Assembly: GCA_947589075.1 (NCBI GenBank)
Contig: CANQBS010000014.1
Span: forward strand, 1-43,776
Source of the DNA: an uncultured Acetatifactor sp.
Lineage (GTDB): Bacteria; Bacillota; Clostridia; Lachnospirales; Lachnospiraceae
DNA length: 43,776 nt
Direction: 5' to 3'
Position 1 is the stretch's first letter. Every line of letters starts with the position of its first letter. Both the position numbers and the translations under genes were made by a program. Of the stretch, positions 15,744 through 23,957 are shown piece by piece. The notes below the pieces were generated by a model. The model was given only the letters and a program-made list of their open reading frames with translations, had not been told where the DNA came from and did no database searches.

Positions 15744-16457
15744 ATGAGTGACAACGAATTATTGCTTGCCATATCCGATATGATGGATAAAAAGTTTGAA
15801 ACCAACCTAAGACCGATCAGGGACGATATTTCCAACCTGAAAAGCGATGTCGCTGAGTTAAAAGGCGATGTGGCTGAACTGAAAACTGACGTCGCTGTGC
15901 TTAAGGTTGACGTTGCCGGGCTCAAGGACGACGTGGCTGAACTGAAGACCGATGTCGCTGTGCTTAAGGTTGACGTTGCCGGACTCAAAGACGATGTGGC
16001 TGAACTGAAGACCGATGTCGCTGTGCTTAAGGTTGACGTTGCCGGGCTCAAAGACGACGTGGCTGAACTGAAAACTGACGTCGCTGTGCTTAAGGATAAC
16101 GTTGCTGTACTTCAAGATAACGTCGCCGTACTCAGAGTTGACGTAGACAGACTCCAAGATAACGTCGCCGTGCTCAACGTCAATATGGAAAACGTCAAGG
16201 GCGAAGTTTCCGAACTCAAAGGCGATGTTGCCGGACTCAAGGGCGAAGTTTCCGAACTCAAGAGTAATGTTGCCAGAACCAATCTATACTTAGAAAACAA
16301 CATAAATCCAAGGCTGCAAAACATAGAATCATGCTATACCGACACTTATTATCGGTATAAGGATAATTCCGACAGGATGGAGTCAGCCCTGGATGATATC
16401 GTGTTGTTAAAAAAAGTCGTAACGGAACACAGCGCAAAGCTTAAAAGCGTAGGCTAG
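15744..16457 (+). CDS. Heptad-repeat coiled-coil protein of unknown function
   Basis: A 237-residue soluble protein, almost entirely coiled coil. Residues about 30-170 are repeats of DVAxLKx; three consecutive heptads (DVAELKT, DVAVLKV, DVAGLKD) form a 21-residue supra-unit repeated three times, visible as a 63-bp DNA repeat. The first 30 residues (DNELLLAISDMMDKKFE) and the last 60 are unique. No membrane or signal segment. AAAGGAGGG precedes the ATG and a strong promoter is present, so it is expressed alone. Similar repeat proteins occur in Firmicutes, sometimes with phage genes, but no phage genes are near. It could be a scaffold or spacer; no function is assigned. Confidence 0.8.
   Translation: MSDNELLLAISDMMDKKFETNLRPIRDDISNLKSDVAELKGDVAELKTDVAVLKVDVAGLKDDVAELKTDVAVLKVDVAGLKDDVAELKTDVAVLKVDVAGLKDDVAELKTDVAVLKDNVAVLQDNVAVLRVDVDRLQDNVAVLNVNMENVKGEVSELKGDVAGLKGEVSELKSNVARTNLYLENNINPRLQNIESCYTDTYYRYKDNSDRMESALDDIVLLKKVVTEHSAKLKSVG
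15845..16096 (+). repeat. 63-bp in-frame tandem repeat within the heptad-repeat gene
   Basis: The word TGGCTGAACTGAA recurs at 63-base steps from 15871 (15871, 15934 and onward). Copies are nearly identical at DNA level, including silent positions, indicating recent expansion. Further single-heptad (21-bp) repeats continue to about 16270. Confidence 0.9.
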
Positions 16458-16650
16458 GGCAGGATCTTCCCGGGAAAACTCCCTGTCTCCTTCTTTATCA
16501 TTCTCTTTTTACACGAATGTACGATGGTATAAAATCTCCATCTCCTGAAGATTTTCCTATTTTATCCCATTTTTCTTTAAAAAGAAACTGTTCTGTAAAG
16601 TAAGATCCGGTTCAAGGATACCATCCCTGGAACCCGCATAAACAACGTTT

Positions 16651-17565
16651 TCAGATCTCCCTGATATCATAAGGAGTGATCTGATAGACGTAGTAGTTCA
16701 GCCAGTTGCTGTACAGGTTATTGCTGTGGGATCTCCACTGCAGAAGAGGCTTCTCCTTCGGGTCGTCATTTGGATAATAATTATAAGGCACATGGATGGG
16801 AAGCCCCTTGTTGAGATCCCTGTAATATTCATTGTTCAGGGTATATCGGTCGTACTCCGGATGTCCGTTGACAAAGATCTTTTTGCCGTTCTCTGCCAGG
16901 GCAAGGAACACCCCGGCCACCGGGGATTCTGCCAGCACCGTAAGCTCCCTGCAGGCATGGATGGCTTCCGCCGGGGTCTCCGTATGCCTGCTGTGGGGCG
17001 CCAGAAAGATATCGTCGAACCCCCGGACCAGGGGGATCTTACGGTTTGCGACTCTGTGTTCATAGACGCCGAAAAGCTTCTCCGGAAGCAGACGTTTGTT
17101 AATCCCATAGTAATGGTAAAATCCCGCCTGGGCTCCCCAGCAGATATGTAAGGTGGAAGTCACATGAGTCTCAGCCCAATCCATGATTTCGCAGATTTCC
17201 TCCCAATAATCCACTTCCTCGAAGCTGATATCCTCTACCGGGGCTCCGGTGATGATCATGCCGTCGAATTTCTGATCCCTGACATCCTCCAGGGTGATAT
17301 AGAATTTATTCAGGTGATTGGCCGAGGTATTCAGGGACACATGATTCTTCACGTTCATGAAAGTCACGTCAATCTGCAGGGGAGTATTGGACAGGGCGCG
17401 CAGAAGCTGCAGTTCCGTATCCTGTTTTACCGGCATGATATTTAAGATCAGCACCTGCAGGGGACGGATATCCTGATGCATCGCCCTGTATTCATCCATT
17501 ACAAATATATTCTCATTTTCCAAAATCTCTCTTGCAGGGAGATCGCTCTGTGTTTTGATCGGCAT
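16651..17565 (-). CDS. metAA: Homoserine O-acetyltransferase (MetA fold)
   Basis: First committed step of methionine synthesis: acylation of homoserine. The 304 residues match the MetA family from MPIK to the end. Catalytic Cys142 lies in HICWGAQAG; the His/Glu of the catalytic site is in NGHPEYD. Position 111 is Glu (GAPVE), which in studied members (established for Bacillus-type MetA) selects acetyl-CoA, while Gly there gives the succinyl enzyme; hence the acetyl call. It is transcribed on the same strand as ligA with a 122-base gap, so readthrough is possible. No SAM riboswitch or T-box was seen in that gap. Confidence 0.93.
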   Translation of the reverse strand: MPIKTQSDLPAREILENENIFVMDEYRAMHQDIRPLQVLILNIMPVKQDTELQLLRALSNTPLQIDVTFMNVKNHVSLNTSANHLNKFYITLEDVRDQKFDGMIITGAPVEDISFEEVDYWEEICEIMDWAETHVTSTLHICWGAQAGFYHYYGINKRLLPEKLFGVYEHRVANRKIPLVRGFDDIFLAPHSRHTETPAEAIHACRELTVLAESPVAGVFLALAENGKKIFVNGHPEYDRYTLNNEYYRDLNKGLPIHVPYNYYPNDDPKEKPLLQWRSHSNNLYSNWLNYYVYQITPYDIREI

Positions 17566-17687
17566 TCTCTCAAATCCTCTTTCTGTCCGCTTATTTCCTT
17601 ACTCTTCATTTACCTGACCGGGTTTTGCAGATCGGCCTTCTTCCTCGTATCAGCCTTGTCAGCTACCCGCCCCTCTCCGGGCGGTTC

Positions 17688-19679
17688 CTACTCCCCGTCT
17701 CCCAGGTACTGCGCCATGAACTGCGCTTCCGTTACGATGGGGATGCCAAGCTCTTTGGCCTTCTTATTTTTGGAAGAGGTGGATGTGATATCGTTGTTGA
17801 TCAGGCACTCTGTCTTAGAGGTCACACTTCCTGTCACCTTGCCGCCTTTCTGCTCGATCAGATCCTTCAGCTCATTTCGGCTGCTAAAATGCAGGAGGCT
17901 TCCCGTAACCACAAAGGTCTTGCCTGCAAGAGTCTGGCTCTCAGCATCCACCCTGGGAGTCTCAATCACAAGTTCCTTCATCAAGTGATCTATTTTCCGA
18001 AGGTTTTCTTCGTCTCCCATGTAATCTACAAACGCAGCGGCGATTACCTCTCCTACGCCTTCGATGGCGCTCAGCTCTTCTGCATCCGCATTTTTCATTT
18101 TCTCAAAATCATAATCAAAATGACGGCAGAGCATCTTGGCATTGGCCACGCCGATGTTGGCGATCCCAAGGGCATAGATCACCCTGGGCAGGGTAGTGTT
18201 CCTCGCCTGGTCTATCCCTGCCGTCAGATTCTGATAGGATTTTTCTCCAAATCCTTCCATCTGTGTGATCTCTTCCCGATATCTGTCCAGGTGAAACAGA
18301 TCCGCGTACTCCCTGATATAACCCCTGTCGATAAACTTCTCCAGAGTAGCTTCACTTAGGCCCTCCATGTTCATGGCGTCCCTGCTGGTAAAAAGAGTAA
18401 AGGCTTTGATCTTCTTGGCAGGACAATTTTCATTGGTACAATACAGAGACTGCACCTCGTTTACCTGCCGGATCTGGGTAGGACCTCCGCAGACAGGACA
18501 GACTGCCGGAATCTCCACCGTATCGCTCCCCGTCAGGTTTTCCGCGATCTGGGGAATGATCATATTCGCCTTATAAACAGTGATATGATCCCCGATCCCC
18601 AGCTTTAATCCCCGCAAAATACTGATATTGTGCACGGAAGCCCGGCTCACCGTGGTACCCTCCAGCTCCACGGGCTCAAAGATTGCCACCGGATTGATCA
18701 GCCCGGTGCGGCTGGGACTCCACTCAATCTCCTTAAGGACTGTTTCCCTCAGTTCATCCGCCCACTTAAAAGCAATGGAATCCCGGGGAAATTTCGCGGT
18801 ACGCCCCAGGGACTGTCCATAAGCGATATCGTCATAGATGAGCACCAGACCATCCGATGGAATATCATAGTCCCCAATGCGCTGTTCAAAGTCTGCCACA
18901 GCGTCCAGGATATTTTCCTGATTCACTCTGAGATACTCCACCACCTCAAAGCCCTGCTCCTTTAAAAACCGAAACTGAATTTCCCGGGAATTATGAAAAT
19001 CCATTCCCTGAGCGCTCACAAGGCTGAAGGCAAAAAGCTTAACATTCCGCTTCGCGGTGATCTCATTGTTCAGCTGCCTGACAGAGCCGCTGCAAAGATT
19101 TCGGGGGTTCTTGTATTTTGCCTCCACATCTTCGATCCCTGCATTGATCTTTTCAAAATCAGAGTAGCTGATCACCGCCTCTCCCCTGAGCACCAGTTCT
19201 CCCTTGAAGGCAATGCTTAAGGGCAGATTGCGGAAGGTTTTGGCATTATTGGTGATCACCTCTCCGATTTCCCCGTTGCCCCTGGTGACCGCCTTGGCCA
19301 GCTTTCCTTCCCGGTAAGTCAGAACCACCGTCAGGCCGTCCAGCTTCCAGCTCAGCAGCCCCTCGTGTTCTCCCAGCCAGTCCTTCAGTTCTTCCCTGCT
19401 CTTAGTCTTTCCCAGGGAAAGCATGGGACTTTCATGCCGCTCCTTCGGCAGTTCCTCCACCGCCTCATAGCCCACATTGACTGTGGGACTGTTGGAAAGG
19501 ACGATCCCTGTCTCTTCCTCCAAAGAAACCAGTTCGTCATAGAGCCTGTCATACTCAAAATTGCTCATAAGCTCCCGGTCCTGGGCATAGTAAGCCTTTG
19601 AAGCCTCATTCAGCGTTTCCACCAGATATTTCATTCTGTTTTGTAAATCCATTTTCCGCTCTGCCTCCAACCGTTTCAT
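17688..19679 (-). CDS. ligA: NAD-dependent DNA ligase LigA
   Basis: Seals nicks during replication and repair. 663 residues in the normal order: Ia domain (YYxxxxxLMSNFEYD), adenylation domain with nucleophile Lys112 in WKLDG, OB fold, Cys4 zinc finger (CPVCGG ... CTNENCPAKK), helix-hairpin-helix block and C-terminal BRCT domain (about 590-655). The gene begins at an ATGA overlap with the pseudouridine synthase upstream, supporting the start at 19679; an ATG at 19652 is an alternative. The sequence is somewhat divergent from the standard housekeeping LigA (for example WKLDG where KxDG is usually preceded by other residues), so a second ligA elsewhere is possible. Confidence 0.93.
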   Translation of the reverse strand: MKRLEAERKMDLQNRMKYLVETLNEASKAYYAQDRELMSNFEYDRLYDELVSLEEETGIVLSNSPTVNVGYEAVEELPKERHESPMLSLGKTKSREELKDWLGEHEGLLSWKLDGLTVVLTYREGKLAKAVTRGNGEIGEVITNNAKTFRNLPLSIAFKGELVLRGEAVISYSDFEKINAGIEDVEAKYKNPRNLCSGSVRQLNNEITAKRNVKLFAFSLVSAQGMDFHNSREIQFRFLKEQGFEVVEYLRVNQENILDAVADFEQRIGDYDIPSDGLVLIYDDIAYGQSLGRTAKFPRDSIAFKWADELRETVLKEIEWSPSRTGLINPVAIFEPVELEGTTVSRASVHNISILRGLKLGIGDHITVYKANMIIPQIAENLTGSDTVEIPAVCPVCGGPTQIRQVNEVQSLYCTNENCPAKKIKAFTLFTSRDAMNMEGLSEATLEKFIDRGYIREYADLFHLDRYREEITQMEGFGEKSYQNLTAGIDQARNTTLPRVIYALGIANIGVANAKMLCRHFDYDFEKMKNADAEELSAIEGVGEVIAAAFVDYMGDEENLRKIDHLMKELVIETPRVDAESQTLAGKTFVVTGSLLHFSSRNELKDLIEQKGGKVTGSVTSKTECLINNDITSTSSKNKKAKELGIPIVTEAQFMAQYLGDGE

Positions 19680-20389
19680 TCAAGCCCCGCCTCCCGGTAC
19701 AGCTCCCTCAGTTCGTCCCCTTTTATCTCCCGGAAACCTCCATAAGGAATTCCCTGGAGCCGGATATTCATCACCCGTATTCTCTGTATTTTTCTCACTC
19801 TGTATCCAAGGGTTTCGCACATTCTGCGGATCTGCCTGTTCAGCCCCTGAGTCAGTGTAATGCGAAAGGTAAATTTTCCTGTCTGCTCTGTTTTACAGGG
19901 TCTTGTGGTCTGCTGCAGCTCGGAAAGGTATACGCCCCTTTCCATTCCTTCCAGAAACTGCGGCGTCAGCTCCCGATCCACCTTTACGATATATTCCTTT
20001 TCATGTCGGTTAGCTCCCCGCATCATCGCCTCGATCAGGCTGCCGTCGTTGGTGAGCAGCAAAAGCCCTTCGGAATCCTTATCCAGACGTCCCGCATAGG
20101 TTACGCGCACAGGATACTTTACCAGATCCGCCAGGATCTTTTCCGCATGGCGGTCTTTTTCCGTACAGACCACCCCAACAGGCTTATAGAAGGCCAGCAC
20201 CACCGGTTCCTTACGTTCTCCCAGCCTCCGGCCGTTTACAGACACCTCGTCACCTGCCGTTACCTGTTCCCCCGGCATTCCCCTTCTTCCGTTTACAAGT
20301 ACCCTGCCCTGTTGGATCAGGCGGTCCGCCTCTCTCCGGGAACAGACGCCGCACTCTGACAGATATTTATTCAGTCTTACCGATTCCAT
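19676..20389 (-). CDS. 23S rRNA pseudouridine synthase, RluF/RluB family
   Basis: Isomerises a uridine in 23S rRNA (RluF-type enzymes act at position 2604). An S4 RNA-binding domain at residues about 1-55 (VRLNKYLSECGVCSRREAD) precedes the catalytic domain with Asp in YAGRLDKDSEGLLLLTND, then HEKEYIV and GLNRQIRRMCETLGYRV. These fit RluF better than RluB because of the NRHEKEY and VRKIQRIRVMNI wording, but subtypes are close. The ATG at 20389 has AGGGTGG 8 bases upstream. The stop overlaps the ligA start (ATGA), so the two are co-translated. Confidence 0.88.
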   Translation of the reverse strand: MESVRLNKYLSECGVCSRREADRLIQQGRVLVNGRRGMPGEQVTAGDEVSVNGRRLGERKEPVVLAFYKPVGVVCTEKDRHAEKILADLVKYPVRVTYAGRLDKDSEGLLLLTNDGSLIEAMMRGANRHEKEYIVKVDRELTPQFLEGMERGVYLSELQQTTRPCKTEQTGKFTFRITLTQGLNRQIRRMCETLGYRVRKIQRIRVMNIRLQGIPYGGFREIKGDELRELYREAGLE

Positions 20390-20426
20390 GGTATGTCCCA
20401 CCCTGTTCCTTCTCTTCCCTTATAAT

Positions 20427-20483
20427 GCTTTCTCTATCCTTTAACGCCTTCTCTATCCTTTAATGCCTTCTCTATCTCCCTGT
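20427..20483. repeat. 19-bp tandem repeat, 3 copies
   Basis: GCTTTCTCTATCCTTTAAC (20427-20445), GCCTTCTCTATCCTTTAAT (20446-20464) and a third that diverges after CTATC (20465-20483), in the gap between the RNase H-like and RluF-like genes. Confidence 0.8.
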
Positions 20484-20530
20484 TCCTTCTGCGCTCAGGC
20501 TGCTTAGACCCTGCTTTGACCGACCAAAAC

Positions 20531-21061
20531 TTATTCTTCCGTCTCCAGACAGGTCATCTGCTGAAGCCTGCGCACCGCGGGAATCCCTTCCGGGCTCTCC
20601 AGCGCCTCCCCTGCCAGTCTGTCAGCCATCTCATTATAATAAATTTTGGAATGGGCTACAACCTTTTGGAAAGAAATTTCTATATTTTCTCCCCATCTGC
20701 GCATGGCCTGGGCATACTTTTTCGTCAGATCGGTCTTGCTCTTCCAGGCTCCTGTGACCCATTTTTCAATTCCCTCATAATCATACCGGATCTCAATGCT
20801 GCGAAAACCGTTTACCACGGCAAAACGCACGGCGAACATCGCCCCCAGCATCTCCCCGGTCACATTCCGCAGGGCTGCGGATTCCGGATTGCTTCCGCTG
20901 CCGCTTTCCGTATACACCCTGCCGTCCGCCAGGATAAACACACAGCCAAAAGCATATTTTCCCAGAGCGTGATTGTAGCTTCCGTCCACATAAGCCAGCA
21001 CTTTTTCCGGGTTTTCAGGACGGATCTGCTTGTAATCTTCCCTTTCCTTCTGACCAGCCAT
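20531..21061 (-). CDS. RNase H-fold protein (ribonuclease HI-like)
   Basis: Predicted to cut RNA in RNA-DNA hybrids. 176 residues; the four acidic residues of RNase HI are visible: Asp in AYVDGSYN, Glu in VTGEMLGA, Asp in IRYDYEGIEKWV and Asp in YNEMADRLAGEA, plus a His before the last motif (VVAHSKIYYNE). The N-terminal ~25 residues are charged; the viroplasmin-like RNA-binding domain often fused to these proteins is not present. GGAGG lies 5 bases before the ATG at 21061, so that start is preferred to 21073. It has its own promoter and may lead the RluF-like/ligA group. Confidence 0.85.
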   Translation of the reverse strand: MAGQKEREDYKQIRPENPEKVLAYVDGSYNHALGKYAFGCVFILADGRVYTESGSGSNPESAALRNVTGEMLGAMFAVRFAVVNGFRSIEIRYDYEGIEKWVTGAWKSKTDLTKKYAQAMRRWGENIEISFQKVVAHSKIYYNEMADRLAGEALESPEGIPAVRRLQQMTCLETEE

Positions 21062-21127
21062 AGGTTCCTCCATACCCCTCCGGCGGCAAATCCTTCTCTT
21101 TCGTCATTGCCTGAAGGGACTTTTTTT

Positions 21128-21156
21128 ATTCTATCACACTACAAAAGAAAATACAA
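21128..21156 (-). promoter_or_regulatory. Promoter of the RNase H-like gene
   Basis: Minus strand TTGTAT (21151-21156), 17 bases, TAGAAT (21128-21133), about 65 bases before the ATG. Confidence 0.65.
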
Positions 21157-21270
21157 ATCCATTTAACATGGCATAACTTTTTCCCTTTTTTTAATGCATT
21201 TCAGCTTTCGGAACCTTTTGATCCCCAGGGGAAATACCCCGTCTGACTGTATCCGATTCTCCATAAGAAA

Positions 21271-21299
21271 ACTCCGCCTCTTTTCAAACAGGCGGAGCT
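21271..21299 (-). terminator. Intrinsic terminator of the small unknown gene
   Basis: CTCCGCCT / AGGCGGAG stem (8 bp, slightly extendable) with a 10-base loop, followed on the minus strand by TTTTC. Confidence 0.75.
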
Positions 21300-21327
21300 T
21301 CCGATTTAAAAATGATTCTTTTCTTCC

Positions 21328-21537
21328 TCATACCATTTTTTCATTGTCTCCATACAAATCCACGAAAGCATCTTTCCCAGACCGGATCTCCAGCTCCTTA
21401 AAGGGAATATCCTCTTCCTCTCGGGGCAATAAGCCTGCGGTATGGTCGATATAATAGGCATCAAAACCTATGATCCCTGCCTTCTCCTGGGAAAGATTTC
21501 TGGTCAGCTGATAAACCATGGCACAGATCTGTTCCAT
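21328..21537 (-). CDS. Small acidic protein of unknown function
   Basis: 69 residues from ATG 21537, which has GGAGGAG 9 bases upstream; an in-frame ATG at 21555 lacks spacing. The sequence is soluble and acidic (MEQICAMVYQLTRNLSQ..., then FDAYYIDHTAGLLPREEED). I do not recognise a family. Its support is the ribosome binding site plus a well-formed terminator 30 bases after the stop. No operon partner. Confidence 0.55.
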   Translation of the reverse strand: MEQICAMVYQLTRNLSQEKAGIIGFDAYYIDHTAGLLPREEEDIPFKELEIRSGKDAFVDLYGDNEKMV

Positions 21538-21761
21538 ATGCTTGATCTCCTCCATTCCTCTTTTCCAACAACAGAAAACATACCTTATTGGTTTCTACTG
21601 TCACAAACAAAGAATCCATTTCAGGATTACAGTATTATTTTTGACAAAAAAGGTGTTTTTACACTGGAGGGTTCTGTCATGGATAATAGAAATTGGAATT
21701 CTATCATTTTTTTCATGAAACCTCCTTTATATAAAAATTTTTATGGTCTCTAATGTTTTCC
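21538..21761. other. Intergenic, AT-rich; no gene seen
   Basis: Between the small unknown gene and the palindromic element. Reading frames here (for example 21442-21753 plus) have no ribosome binding site and no recognisable content. Confidence 0.5.
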
Positions 21762-21924
21762 GTAACAGTTCAGCCAGCCGCCTGATTTGATGGAAAATCG
21801 TGCTCGCACGAATTTTCCATCATGTCTGGCGGCTGAGGGAGCGCCATTTAATGAGCAAAGATAGTCGCGGAGCGACGAAAAGCGCGTAAGCGCGACTTTG
21901 CGAATGGCGCGGCTGAACTGTTAC
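21762..21924. mobile_element. 163-bp palindromic, MITE-like element with 14-bp terminal inverted repeats
   Basis: Ends are GTAACAGTTCAGCC and its exact complement. Inside are two large arms. Arm 1: AGCCGCC (21776-21782) with GGCGGCT (21828-21834), enclosing GATGGAAAAT/ATTTTCCATC and CGTGC/GCACG. Arm 2: GCGCCATT (21841-21848) with AATGGCGC (21903-21910), enclosing GCAAAG/CTTTGC and two small hairpins TCGC-GGA-GCGA and GCGC-GTAA-GCGC. The strand can fold into a cloverleaf. No open frame of interest; no clear target-site duplication. It sits 27 bases before the rqcH -35. Confidence 0.7.
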
Positions 21925-21950
21925 TATTTCCCAATTTTTTTAAATAATAT

Positions 21951-21979
21951 TTGTGGGTTTTTGCAAAATCTGTTATACT
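21951..21979 (+). promoter_or_regulatory. Promoter of rqcH
   Basis: TTGTGG (21951-21956), 17 bases, TATACT (21974-21979); leader of about 112 bases. Confidence 0.6.
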
Positions 21980-22029
21980 TAACGTCGCAGTCAATATTTT
22001 TCCATTATAAATAACTCGATCCAGCCAGG

Positions 22030-22065
22030 GCGGCTTAGAGCCGCTGCACCCTGTGCGGCTGTTTT
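22030..22065 (+). promoter_or_regulatory. Alternative hairpins in the rqcH leader (attenuator-like)
   Basis: AGCCGC (22039-22044) can pair with GCGGCT upstream (22030-22035, 3-base loop) or with GCGGCT downstream (22055-22060). The second hairpin is followed by GTTTTG, giving a weak terminator shape. The two are mutually exclusive. Function is inference. Confidence 0.35.
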
Positions 22066-22097
22066 GCGGGAATATCAGAATACAAGGAGCATATACC

Positions 22098-23840
22098 ATG
22101 GCATTTGACGGAATCACCGTAGCGAATATCACCAAAGAGCTTAAAGATACCCTGTCAGGCGGGCGCATCAGCAAAATCGCCCAGCCGGAAAGCGACGAAC
22201 TCCTTCTGACCATAAAAACCAACGACGGACAACAAAGGCTCTTCCTTTCCGCCCAGGCCTCCCTTCCCCTTCTTTATCTGACGGAAGTCAACAAGCCCAG
22301 CCCCATGACCGCGCCTGGCTTCTGCATGCTTTTACGCAAGCATCTGCAGAACGGACGGATCGTGGATATTTCCCAACCGGGCTTAGAGCGCATTGTCCAC
22401 ATAGACGTGGAGCACCTGGACGAAATGGGGGATCTGAAAAGGAAGCGGCTGACCATAGAGATCATGGGAAAGCACAGCAACATCATCTTTTGCGACCAGG
22501 ACAACACCATTCTGGACAGCATCAAGCATGTATCAGGGCTTGTCAGCAGTGTCAGAGAGGTTCTGCCGGGAAAGCCCTACTTTATCCCCCGAACCCAGGA
22601 CAAGGCGAATGCACTCGCTGCAGATCTTGAGCAATTTGTCGCCCTGATCTCATCAAAGCCCATGCCGGTCTTCAAAGCCATCTACAGCAGCTATACCGGC
22701 ATCTCTCCTGTTTTTGCCCAGGAACTTTGCTACGAAGCTGGGATTGACGGAGAGCGTCCTGCGGCGGCCCTTTGTTCCACAGATTACGCCAGGCTCTACG
22801 CCGCCTTTGCCGGCATGACGGCCGCCATCAGGGAGGGAAACTTTGCTCCCTGTATCGCCTACACCGGCAAAACCCCGGTGGAATTCGCCGCCCTGCCCCT
22901 CACCATGTATACCCGCGGAGAAGATCATATTGAGCGCCAGGCTTCCATGTCCGGGCTTCTGGAAAATTTTTATGCGGAAAAAAACGCCCTTACCCGCATC
23001 CGTCAGAAATCCTCCGATCTGCGCCATATTGTGCAGACCGCCCTGGAACGGAATGTGAAAAAATACGATCTGCAGCTGCGCCAGATGAAGGACACGGAAA
23101 AAAGGGATACCTACCGGATCTATGGAGAACTCCTCAATACCTACGGATACAACGTAACGCCCGGCGCCAGATCCATGGAGGCCATGAATTACTACACGGG
23201 CGAAATGGTAACGATCCCTCTCGACCCCACCATGACTCCCCAGGAAAACGCCAAAAAATATTTTGAAAAATACAACAAACTGAAGAGAACCTATGAAGCG
23301 CTGGCAGAGCTTACAAAGGAAGTGGCGGACGAAATCGGCCACCTGGAATCTGTTCTGACCTCCCTGGACATCGCCCTCCAGGAGGAGGATCTGGTGGAGA
23401 TCAAGGAGGAGCTCACCGAAAGCGGCTATATCCGCCGCAGGGGAGGCGTCAAAAAGGCGAAAGTCACCAGCAAACCCTTCCATTATCTGAGCAGCGACGG
23501 TTTCCATATTTATGTGGGGAAAAATAACTATCAGAACGACGAGCTGACCTTTAAATTCGCTTCCGGCAGCGACTGGTGGTTCCATGCCAAGGGTATTCCC
23601 GGCTCCCATGTGGTGGTGAAAACGGAAGGGGCAGAGCTTCCTGACCGCACCTTTGAAGAGGCAGGGAGACTGGCCGCCTATTACTCCAAAGGACGGGGAC
23701 AGGACAAGGTGGAGATCGACTATATCCAAAAAAAGCATGTAAAAAAGCCCGGCTCCGCGAAGCCCGGCTTTGTAGTGTACTATACCAATTATTCTCTTAT
23801 GATCGATTCTGATATCTCGGGAATTGAACGGCTGCAGTAG
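22098..23840 (+). CDS. rqcH: Rqc2/RqcH ribosome quality-control factor (NFACT family)
   Basis: Binds stalled 50S subunits carrying peptidyl-tRNA and directs C-terminal alanine tailing that marks the chain for degradation. 580 residues in the family order: NFACT-N domain (MAFDGITVANITKEL to about 240), helix-hairpin-helix region, long coiled coil (about 275-430, with ENAKKYFEKYNKLKR), and NFACT-R domain near the end (GFHIYVGKNNYQNDEL, WWFHAKGIPGSHVVVK). AAGGAG lies 8 bases before ATG 22098; the open frame upstream is non-family sequence. It is one of the few plus-strand genes and has its own promoter. Confidence 0.92.
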   Translation: MAFDGITVANITKELKDTLSGGRISKIAQPESDELLLTIKTNDGQQRLFLSAQASLPLLYLTEVNKPSPMTAPGFCMLLRKHLQNGRIVDISQPGLERIVHIDVEHLDEMGDLKRKRLTIEIMGKHSNIIFCDQDNTILDSIKHVSGLVSSVREVLPGKPYFIPRTQDKANALAADLEQFVALISSKPMPVFKAIYSSYTGISPVFAQELCYEAGIDGERPAAALCSTDYARLYAAFAGMTAAIREGNFAPCIAYTGKTPVEFAALPLTMYTRGEDHIERQASMSGLLENFYAEKNALTRIRQKSSDLRHIVQTALERNVKKYDLQLRQMKDTEKRDTYRIYGELLNTYGYNVTPGARSMEAMNYYTGEMVTIPLDPTMTPQENAKKYFEKYNKLKRTYEALAELTKEVADEIGHLESVLTSLDIALQEEDLVEIKEELTESGYIRRRGGVKKAKVTSKPFHYLSSDGFHIYVGKNNYQNDELTFKFASGSDWWFHAKGIPGSHVVVKTEGAELPDRTFEEAGRLAAYYSKGRGQDKVEIDYIQKKHVKKPGSAKPGFVVYYTNYSLMIDSDISGIERLQ

Positions 23841-23957
23841 CGGCCTCGTCCCCGGGGCACAGCCGGCTTCTAAGGGACTGCTGCCGCCGCTTAAGGTACA
23901 CAACACACCTCAATATACGGTGCTGCCTGCCGCCCAGGACAGCCAAAAACCCGTTAT

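Noticed and set aside
17566..17687. SAM riboswitch or T-box before the homoserine acetyltransferase
   Set aside because: The gap is too short and contains only a small GC hairpin near the ligA stop, without the conserved core of either class.
22653..23906. Minus-strand frame (417 codons) opposite rqcH
   Set aside because: Antisense to the conserved NFACT domains and without a ribosome binding site.
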